64,000 bases of DNA from Conoideocrella luteorostrata (lineage: Eukaryota; Ascomycota; Sordariomycetes; Hypocreales; Clavicipitaceae): NCBI GenBank assembly GCA_032433595.1, contig JASWJB010000081.1:1-64000 (forward strand), read 5' to 3'. The position numbers and the translations under genes are program-made. Shown piece by piece: positions 55,999-64,000 of the stretch; the stretch's first letter is position 1, and each line of letters opens with the position of its first letter. The notes under the pieces were generated by a model. That model saw only the letters and a list, made by a program, of their open reading frames with translations, was not told where the DNA came from and searched no databases.

Positions 55999-57250
55999 CT
56001 TGTGGACTTGCAGACTTGGGGAACAACAAGAGAGTCTCCCGGGCTTGCAAAAGAACAAATTCAATCTCCCGATGTACTTGACGGTCACTCACGGGACCTG
56101 AGGTTACGTGGGAGAGAATGAATGGTTGGTAGCTGTTGTGACTCAACCAATTCTCACAAGCGAGAAGACCGAAAACTCAGCGGGCTCCGAGAGATCGGAG
56201 AGTTGCTGCAATGACATGAACAGTGTGAAAGGGCTTTGACACTGTACTTGCTCCTTACATTTCGGGCTGATATCTCATTGCAATTGATGGTGAATGCTTG
56301 TCCACGGATTGCCTAATACGGAAATTAAAAACACGTTCTTTTCGACACGAGGTTCAATTATTTATTATTAAAAATTCAAGTTTGAAGAGAAAATCCACAC
56401 ATGACCTCCAAGTCACTCTTCATTCTTCATGAGGAATATGGCTTCTTTTGTGAATGGTAGGTGTCCATCTCCGGCTCGATGAGCAAAACAATGTCTGCAG
56501 GATTATTTTTCCTTAGGCATACTGATTTGTAAGGAGCAACATTCGTGTAAGAGGGTATATGGGAGGGAGAAGCCAAATTACGAAAACTCATGCCAGCAGC
56601 ACTTTATCCTTTCCAACCCATGGCAAGCGCCATCAAACGGCCTGGATGCCAACTAGCAAGTCATACAGTGCGCGCTGTGGTTCTGGTACAACAAGGGTGC
56701 ATGCAGGTGACTGGTCCGACACCGCTACCAGTGGACGAAACTTCAAGACCTTCCCCCGGAGTGCTGTAACTCGGTTACGGAGTACACTGCTTTAACTGGC
56801 ACCCACATCCGTGGATCACCACTGTCGCCCTGATTCGCAGACTCTGAACATGCAGGACCCGCCCGATGCCCGGGCCAAGGCTCCCGGTCCACCTAACTTT
56901 TGTGCGCGCCACAGCCTTAGGTAATGAAACTTATTGGCTCGCGGCAGTGCTCTGTGGTTGAGGGAGCATCTTTCAATCTCTGCCAGCTCTGGTGGTTTGC
57001 GAACCATCTTCTCTCCACGATTACTTGCGCATTGCTTCTACATTCTCTGATCGCTGTCGCGCTGGTTGATAAGGCGATATTTACCCTGCATACGGCTTCA
57101 GAGCCTCACACGGGAAGATTCCTCCCTGCATTGCCAAGCAGACGTGCGACACGGCCAAATTCAGACAACGGAATTCATAGCTGGACAGCATAATACCGTC
57201 GAATTATTCCTCGTTTAAATCTCCCCTTTCCATTCCTTGGACCAGCTATT
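55999..57250. promoter_or_regulatory. Divergent region ILV6 / KH-domain gene
   Basis: No gene is seen. TGACTCA at 56139-56145 faces ILV6. TACGGAGTA occurs at 56776. An AT-rich stretch spans about 56325-56380. Confidence 0.5.
56139..56145. promoter_or_regulatory. Gcn4/CPC1 element TGACTCA upstream of ILV6
   Basis: An exact match to the bZIP amino-acid control element (yeast Gcn4, filamentous CPC1/CpcA), 141 bp upstream of the ILV6 start codon. Established knowledge: yeast ILV genes are Gcn4 targets. Function here is inferred. Confidence 0.6.
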
Positions 57251-59398
57251 ATGGATGACTCGGAAAGACGAACGGCAAAGCGGTCTCGCTTCGACCAAAC
57301 CGAACCGGAGCCAAAGAGAGCCTCCAGGTTTGACCGCCGATCGAGGTCACCTCCGACTCGCCGATCTGAGGGCAGAGATCGCAGTCCGTTGGCCGAAGAA
57401 GTCGCGGAGGCAAAGAACTCTCCTGTTGATGCTGCAGCCGCAGCAGGTATGTTGGGAACCCTTTCACCTCTAAATTTCCAAGCGCGGTTGCTCTATCGTG
57501 TAGCCAATTTGACCTTGCTCTGACCGCAAATCAGCCGCGGCGGCCGCGCGAATCAATGCTGCCATGCAGGCTCGACAAGGCGTACAACACGTCGATGTGC
57601 CACCCATTCAGAGCAGCGGCTCAACCGGCGGACAGTCAGGAGAAGTCAAGACACACTCAATTAACAAGGAAATGTATGTTGCTGATGGCGACTACATCCA
57701 AGATATTGAGGTCAACGACCTCCGAAATCGATACATGATTATTAAAAGTTCTACACAAAAGATGGTAAATAGTTCTCTTGCGTTCCACTGATTTTCCATT
57801 TCCAGAACCACCAATTGCTCGCGTTTCCCGCTCAAACGGGATGTCAAATTGGCAGGAGGGATATCATGCTTACACATGGCACGATAGCTCGCCTGCAACA
57901 ACTCTCCTTCTTTACTCCTACTGACTAAGACTTGACTACAGATTCAAGACGAAACCGGAGCTGGTACGCATTGCCTCTCTCTTCAACTTATTTTAGGCTG
58001 GACATAGATTGACTTTTACTTTCGCAAGATATTACTACGCGCGGCAAATACTTACCGAACAAGGCCATGGCCACTGCTGCTGTAAGTAGTATCACAAAAG
58101 TGTAGCGCTTGTATTCCTGTGATGAGGCACGCTAACATTACATCAGAACCCGCCGCTTTATCTCCACATCACAAGCACCAGCAAGGCTGGCTTAGAAGCC
58201 GCTGTTGCCAAGATTAACGAGCTCATCCAGCAGGATCTGCCTCAATTGGTCGACGAACGCCGCTTTCGCCGGAGAGACCAGGAACAGCAGGAGCCAGATC
58301 GCGACCGGGGCGACCGGGGCGACCGGGGTGGTGACCGTGGTGATCGTGAGCACGGAGGACGAGTAAGAAACGATTTACACCTCATTTGTCATGCATCCAT
58401 CCATTCACTAAGTGACCATGGAATCACTAACCTTTCCTTAGCGAAAATGGCCAGAGGAGAGAATCCCAATTGATTTGGAGCCCATTCAAGGATTCAACCT
58501 GCGAGCCCAAATCGTCGGTCACGGCGGATCTTACGTCAAGCACATCCAACAAGAAACCGGATGCCGTGTCCAAATCAAAGGTCGTGGATCGGGCTACCTT
58601 GAGGGTGCCACTAACCGAGAAAGCGACGAGGACATGTACCTCCATGTTGCGTAAGACTTTTCTTCTTCTTTCTTTACCTACGACTATATAATTGGCTATA
58701 CTGACAACTCCTAGTGGCCCCGATCCCTCCATGGTCGAAAAGGCAAAGGAGCTTTGCGAAGACCTGATTGGCAACGTCAAGGAGCAGTACGAAGAGTTCA
58801 AGGCACGCCCACCTCGTTATAACGACCGAGGTGGTCACCATGGAGGAGATCGTTACCGCAGCGGCAATGACAGACACCATGATCGAGGCAACAACTCATC
58901 TTACGGCGGATATGGCTCCGAACATAACGCTTCTACCAACAGTCCCGCCCATGGCACAAACAGTCCTGGGCAAAGTCTTGCTGACTACCAAGCTGCCTAT
59001 GCCCAATACTATGGCGGAGCTGATCCTTACGCCGCGTATGGTGGATATGCTAAGTATGTCGCCTTGGAGCTCTTACTCTTTGTGAATGAACCAGCTAATC
59101 CCATCGCCTTAGTTATGTCGCCATGTACCAGCAATACTATGCACAGGCTCAAGGACAGCAAGCTCCTGCCGGAGTCCCAGGCCAAGGAGCAGCACCAACA
59201 TCCGCGTCACCACCACCTCCTCCCCCAAATGAAGCAGCTCCTCCGCCTCCTCCATCCTCTACTGCGCCGCCACCGCCTCCGCCCTCAGGATCACCGCCCG
59301 GCGGCAGTTACAGCGCTGTATGTTTTTTTTGCTTCCATAACTCACCGTAGTGCTCTCTACTAACGCGATCCCAGGTTCCTCCTCCACCAGGACTATAG
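57251..59398 (+). CDS. KH-domain RNA-binding protein (KHDC4/BLOM7-like)
   Basis: The predicted 497-aa protein has nine exons: 57251-57446, 57535-57764, 57942-57963, 58029-58081, 58147-58362, 58442-58650, 58715-59053, 59113-59317 and 59375-59398. The N-terminus is Arg/Ser-rich (nuclear) with a poly-Ala stretch across the first junction. A first KH-like region covers IEVNDLRNRYMI, TQKMIQDETGADITTRGKYLPN and PPLYLHITSTSKAGLEAAV. A second carries IVGHGGSYVKHIQQETGCRVQIKGRGSG in pieces. Between them is a DRG repeat (about 58302-58340), and the C-terminus is Tyr/Gln- and Pro-rich. The layout matches KHDC4, a splicing-linked protein of metazoa, and fungal relatives. Exon 3 is only 22 nt and exon 9 only 24 nt; both are supported because they restore the KH and the VPPPPGL end. 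Confidence 0.86.
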
Positions 59399-60357
59399 GG
59401 GGCTGCAAGGGTAATTGGTATAAAGTGGACAGATATGCTGATATGGAGACAGTAGACATGAATATTTTTTTGGTTCCGTAGGAGGAATGTTGTTGTTTTG
59501 CCCCTTTAGTAATCGCTGATTAAAACCGCCTAGGGCCCTGAATGTAGCCGCTCTTCCGAGAGAATCCTTGTCGGACTCGAGTTCATATTGAAATGTGGGT
59601 GAATTCAAACATGTGGCTTGATGCTGACTGCTGTTGGCAGAGGCAAACTCCCAACGAATGTGATAAACAGAGACTGCTCGACCTTGTGTCAGTCATTGGG
59701 ATCTCGATAATGTAATAATACGATAAGTATGAAGCTATGTTTAAAAACAAAAAAACATGGTGTTAACTTGCTATCTCATATATTTCTGCGCTAAGCAGTA
59801 TCAGATAGTCGCGGCTAGGCGATAATATTCTTCAGGGCAAGTAGAGCTTTTACCTGCATTCTCAGCGAAAAAAAAATACAGGCCCGCGGCATGTAGACGG
59901 AAGGTAGATAGCTTTCCCACTTTGCGTCTTCAACATGCGGCCGAGATGAGGATCTCTTCTCTGGTAGATAAAAGGCTGTTGTGCAATAACTATTTACAAT
60001 CTGACGTTCTCTTTTCGGTGACTACGCAGCAGTTTTGATGGAGATGGAAATGTCTATAGCGGAATCTGGCGCTAAGTTGTGAAATTGTAATCCACGGCCC
60101 CGACTTGAAATTATATACTTGTGAAATTCAAACCTTGCAGATGGCTCGTTCGTAGCTAGGATGGCGATAAATTCGGGAGACGTGTGGATCTACGGATCAG
60201 TCTCGTACTAGTACGCATTGCTGAGTGACGTCTGCTAGTCACTTATCGATAAGCAAGCTCTAAATGCTGTCCCACCTGCCAACACACCGAAGCCGTCCTC
60301 GATCACCACATCCAAAACGCACCTTACACCAGGCTATGTGCCTCTTTTAACGCAAAA
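59399..60357. promoter_or_regulatory. TRAPPC13 upstream region and KH-gene 3' flank
   Basis: No gene is seen. An A-run occurs at 59868-59876; the rest is ordinary AT-leaning intergenic sequence. Confidence 0.5.
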
Positions 60358-61397
60358 ATGAGCCACCAGCGCTACCCTTCCCTCGATCCTATCAAAGAAC
60401 CACACTCTATATCCGTCAAAGTCCTCAGGTATTTCGCGCCCAACACCCCCCTCTGCCGGGGTCAATACCTAACTCAGCTCTCTCAAGATTATCGCGACCG
60501 TCCCTCGTCCACCAATACCCAGCCGCCAAACCTGTCCTCGCCTTGAGTCCCGGCTCATCAAGCACAGCAGACTCTCCCGCCAGTCTCTCCTACCAATCCC
60601 AATCCTCTCACTCTTCAAACCCATCCCCCTTCCTCCTCAGTCCAATCCTCAACCTCCCCGTGTCGTTCGGCTCAGCCTACGTCGGCGAAACCTTCTCTTG
60701 CACGCTCTGCGCAAACAACGACCTCCCGCCCGACTCCTCCAAAGCCATCCGCGATGTCCGCATCGAAGCTGAAATGAAGACTCCCGGGCTGGGACCCGCG
60801 CACAAGCTCGATTTGGAACCCAACAAGGGAACAGATCTACAAGTCGGGGAGACGCTGCAGAAAGTAGTGTCGTTTGATCTGAAAGAGGAAGGGAATCATG
60901 TCCTTGCTGTGACAGTGAGTTACTACGAAGCTACGGACACGAGTGGGCGGACGAGAACATTCAGAAAGCTCTATCAGTTTATTTGCAAGGCTAGTCTGAT
61001 AGTGAGAACAAAGGTTGGCTTGCTGAGTAATGGACAAGGGAACGATGGGCGCAGGAGGAGCTGGGTTCTGGAGGCGCAGTTGGAGAACTGCAGTGAGGAT
61101 GCGATGCAGTTGGAGAAGGTGGCTATGGAAGTTGAGAAGGGATTGACATATCAGGATTGTAATTGGGAGGTCAATGGTGGGGAGAAGCCAGTCCTGCATC
61201 CGGGGGAGGTGGAACAGGTGTGCTTTGTGGTGGCTGAGCGGGAGGCAATGTCGGATGGGCTGGGGGATGGGAATGGCGGTATATTGGCCGTGGATGGCAG
61301 GATAACTTTTGGTGTTTTGGGGATTGGGTGGAGGGGAGAGATGGGCAATAGGGGGTTTTTGTCGACAGGTAAGCTAGGTACGAGAGTTGCGGGGTGA
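60358..61397 (+). CDS. TRAPP complex subunit 13-like protein (DUF974)
   Basis: The predicted 326-aa protein is encoded by exons 60358-60428 and 60488-61397. Splicing over the 59-nt intron creates HSISVKVLRLSRPSLVHQYP, the typical DUF974/TRAPPC13 opening; reading through instead gives a stop at the first frame's end. Further family features are LPVSFGSAYVGETFSCTLCANND, VQTLQKVVSFDLKEEGNHVL-like strand pattern (LQKVVSFDLKEEGNH here) and the closing GWRGEMGNRGFLSTGKLGTR. TRAPPC13 is a subunit of TRAPPIII-type tethering complexes, acting at the Golgi and in autophagy. A GTAAGC inside the last codons could be a donor, but the continued reading matches the family end, so I keep the unspliced 3' end. 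Confidence 0.85.
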
Positions 61398-61473
61398 TTG
61401 TACCGATGAAGGATATGACTTTATGAAGTAATGGCCTTCCAGCTAGTTTGACGTCAACCCAACGCACAACTTT

Positions 61474-61745
61474 GTGCCATGAAAACCGGAAGCCGAACGT
61501 GTTGGCGTCGGCAATGAGAGTCAGAGCAAGAACGCGTACGTATCGCGATTTTCTGGGTCAGGTTTTGTGGTATTCGTACCCGTATCAATCAGTCCATGCA
61601 TGGCTCGGATGATGCCGGAGTAGTTGCGTTGGGGGAGGCCTGGCGGAGGGGTTTCGATGTAGTTGAGGGGGAGCGGGAGGAAGTGTCGCGAGGGGGCGAG
61701 TAGTAGTTCAAAGGGGCGGTTACCTCGCCGCGGAGAATGAATGAT
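61474..61745 (-). pseudogene. Coding relic, copy A
   Basis: The minus strand reads open for roughly 75 codons with protein-like composition (for example PLPLNYIETPPPGLPQRNYS and IIRAMHGLIDTGTNTTK), then needs a one-base shift near 61525 to continue as IADANTFGFRFSWHKVVRW. No start codon is found in the main frame. About 150 bp align by eye with copy B. I do not recognise the family. Confidence 0.45.
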
Positions 61746-62849
61746 GAGACGGCCATGGCTTGGTTTTTATAACATACATGCCAGTTGCTCCTGAGAAATC
61801 ATGTGTCTATGTTTAGACTAAGGTATAAGGGACGGAAAAGAAAAGAAAGTAATACCCATTAATCTTAGACGAAACACCAAACCAAGTCTGTATATGACTG
61901 CATGTCTTCAATACTAAATATGACGTCTTGCTCTCCAGGACATGGTTCCCGAAGGAACAGAGTCGAAAACTCAGCACCAACTCGCCTTTAGCAGCGTTGT
62001 ATGAAAGGTACGTTTGTTATGCCGACCCTAGTAATAGTGATACTCTGCTGCAATCTTGGCGTTAGCATATTACCTGCAGCCGCTCGCGTTATTGTAGCTC
62101 CTAGCCTTAACTTCCACTGACTGTGTTGTTTCCTCCCATCTTTCTAGCAGGATTGTGCCCTGGGACTTAAAGAGCCTCGAAAGAATAATAATCTTGATAG
62201 AGTAGTTTGACACTTTGAACCACCAATAAATTTTCTGACGAAGTTGATGTACTAATAATGAGTATACAGCTTTAAGGACTAGTGTTGGCTAAGCTTTTTT
62301 TGAAAAGACGCATTGTACAGGACTACCAGTGGAATCGTGTTTATAATAAAAAATAACCCGCACGAAAGTCTATCCAACCATAATTATTGAGGCCCATTTG
62401 ACAAAGTTGAGTTTTAAATATTCCACTATAAAGCCTAAGGTGCAATTGTTTGTGAGCATGTGTCGGGATTGTAATTTGTAACAGCAAGAGTCTGAACCCT
62501 AGCCTGATACCAGAATCGAAACCTCCTCTGGTGTTTTATAGCGGTGAAACTTTGGGGAGAAATATCTGCGGAGACAGTTAATTTGGTGTTATATATAGAA
62601 AAAAAATTACATATTCTCCGGCAAGGGATAGCTAGCAGAAAAAAAAAAGACAAAAAGAACAAGCCCATGTATAGTAATGAGGCTGTCTCCAGGAATTTAA
62701 GAGATCTGCTTAAATAGTTCCTTAACTGTTGTGAAGTGAACTGTCAAGTCTTCCTGAACTGAAACTAATAAGGCTTCAGGTGCAGTATATAATTCTGAAG
62801 TCGCCATCGTGGAACATTAAAAACAGGGAAGAGTGGTGGACAGAAGGGG

Positions 62850-63015
62850 TAAAGTAGAGAACAGAAAAAGTGAAGTGAAGGATAGAAATGGTAAAGTAGA
62901 GGAGCAAAAAGTAAAGTAAAAAAGTAAAAAAAGTACTAATAAAGAATTTCATTATAAGAATACAGAACTATAAGAAGTAAAGTAAAGGACCAAAAAAGTA
63001 AAGAAAGGACAAAAA
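62850..63015 (+). repeat. Purine-rich GTAAAGTA tract
   Basis: The plus strand is almost pure A/G with recurring GTAAAGTA units and few C residues over about 165 bp. No coding content. Confidence 0.7.
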
Positions 63016-63169
63016 AAAATGAAGTGGGCGACGGGAGAAATTGTTTGGGAGGTCTACCCACGCGAGGGGTGAGAGGCATAAGAACATTTCCAACCGAGAA
63101 TGTATAACATGACAAGTCAGGCAGGAACTAACTTACCTCTTGCCGTCTTTACTCACAGCGCTTCCGCTT

Positions 63170-63410
63170 CACCTTCCTGCAGTGGCGAATATTGTGCTTC
63201 CCAAGACTGACTCACGAATTGAACGCCGACAACGGTTTCTTGACTGAAAGACAACCTTGTACCATGAAAACTGGAGGCTGAGCTTGCTAGCTTCGGCAAG
63301 AAGAGGCATAGCAAAAACGTGTAAAAAGATTTGCTGGGTTAGGTTTCGTGGTATTGGTACCCGTATCAATCGGTCCATGTACGTACTGTATGGCTCGGAT
63401 GATGCCGATA
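63170..63410 (-). pseudogene. Coding relic, copy B
   Basis: Similar to copy A: TATCAATC(A/G)GTCCATG, TGGCTCGGATGATGCCG and ACCATGAAAAC-type blocks occur in the same order and spacing. Translated pieces correspond (SWYKVV against SWHKVV; PIDTGTNTTKPNP against LIDTGTNTTKPDP) but lie in different frames, with an 11-bp insertion. Clearly non-functional as read. Confidence 0.45.
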
Positions 63411-64000
63411 GTATTAATTGTGCTGCAGTACGGAGTACAGGAGCCCATCAATCATGCTTGTCCCCCAGATAAGCTAGGATGAAATGAATCAGGCACGACA
63501 TATTATTAATACCCGGCTATATCACAGTCAGCCAGGCTAGGATCCGGACCGTCATTTGGGCCGTGGAAGCCAAAGATATCATGATCATGGTATTATTGCA
63601 TACGGTAGCTGCAGCCGCACAGACAGTTTTGCCCATGCGCCCGCCAGCGTCCCTGCCTACCTGCTCTATGCACGGCTCGTGAAAAGCCAAGCTTCTCATC
63701 GTGGAACCTGAAGGGGATTTGCGGAGCGGATATGCAGGAACAGCGCAGCTTACGGAGCACATGCGTACAAATTGACCCCCAATCTCACCGATATAGTTAG
63801 CCGGGCATATTGCAGAAGGGGGCCATCTTGGAATATACGCAGCGGCAGTTGGAGCGCGCTGTGTGTAACGTGTTTCGGCCTAACGGCAAGGCAAGGCAAG
63901 CATGGTGCATGCATGCATGGGAACACCAAAAACAGCGAATCAGCAAACCTGCAACCAGCCGTGTGCCTGATTCGTCTGCCGCTTTGCGTCTTTGTTATTC

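Larger units (their letters stand above)
61398..64000. other. Gene-free end of window with duplicated coding relic
   Basis: No intact gene is recognised. It contains two diverged copies of one coding-like segment (61474-61745 and 63170-63410, minus strand), a purine-rich GTAAAGTA tract (about 62850-63015) and a TACGGAGTA at 63429. GGCAA repeats recur at about 63884-63900, close to the window end, followed by a GCATGCATGCATG run. Confidence 0.55.

Overview
This is a gene-dense stretch of a filamentous ascomycete nuclear genome. It is most likely a Sordariomycete, and by general gene style perhaps Hypocreales; that placement is inference. The evidence is short spliceosomal introns (mostly 46-120 nt, GT..AG, with CTAAC/CTGAC-like branch sites), compact intergenic DNA, fungus-specific families (Zn2Cys6 regulator, DUF3712/Tag1-like protein, fungal GH63-like protein) and a full set of conserved single-copy eukaryotic genes. 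I assembled seventeen protein genes by joining exons whose junctions restore the family sequence. I saw no rRNA gene, convincing tRNA, CRISPR array, intact transposon or viral sequence.

Layout: 0-1.2 kb, repeats only. 1.2-2.7 kb, Nit1-type nitrilase (-). 3.5-5.5 kb, TAF4 (-), divergent from YSH1/CPSF73 (+, 6.2-9.3 kb). 10-12.9 kb, V-ATPase subunit a (-). 13.6-15.5 kb, F-box-like/LRR protein (-). 15.5-22.5 kb, a 7-kb gene-poor block. 22.5-24.9 kb, ING-family PHD protein (+), convergent with a RER2-type cis-prenyltransferase (-, 25.8-27.1 kb). 28.8-35.5 kb, an accessory-looking trio: a levoglucosan/anhydro-sugar kinase (-), a divergent MFS sugar transporter (+) and a Zn2Cys6 regulator (-). 37.8-41.4 kb, a cytosolic-type GH63 protein (+). 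42-42.9 kb, ATP synthase OSCP (-). 43.5-44.5 kb, MOB1 (-). 46.3-48.4 kb, SNU66/SART1 (+). 48.9-51.7 kb, Tag1-like vacuolar membrane protein (-). 53.6-54.8 kb, ornithine carbamoyltransferase (+), convergent with ILV6 (-, 55.0-56.0 kb). 57.3-59.4 kb, KH-domain protein (+). 60.4-61.4 kb, TRAPPC13-like protein (+). 61.4-64 kb, no intact gene but a diverged duplicated coding relic.

Most genes are housekeeping: mRNA 3'-end formation, transcription initiation, splicing, vacuolar acidification, dolichol synthesis, mitochondrial ATP synthase, mitotic exit, vesicle traffic, and Arg and branched-chain amino-acid synthesis. The kinase-transporter-regulator trio is the best candidate for a specialised system. 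By gene content it could import an anhydro-sugar such as levoglucosan and phosphorylate it to glucose-6-phosphate under a dedicated regulator. Other points of note are a probable 3-nt microexon in the GH63 gene, a 9-bp intergenic motif (TACGGAGTA) present at least 13 times, a stop-free 60-nt intron in the V-ATPase gene, and a Gcn4/CPC1-type site upstream of ILV6.
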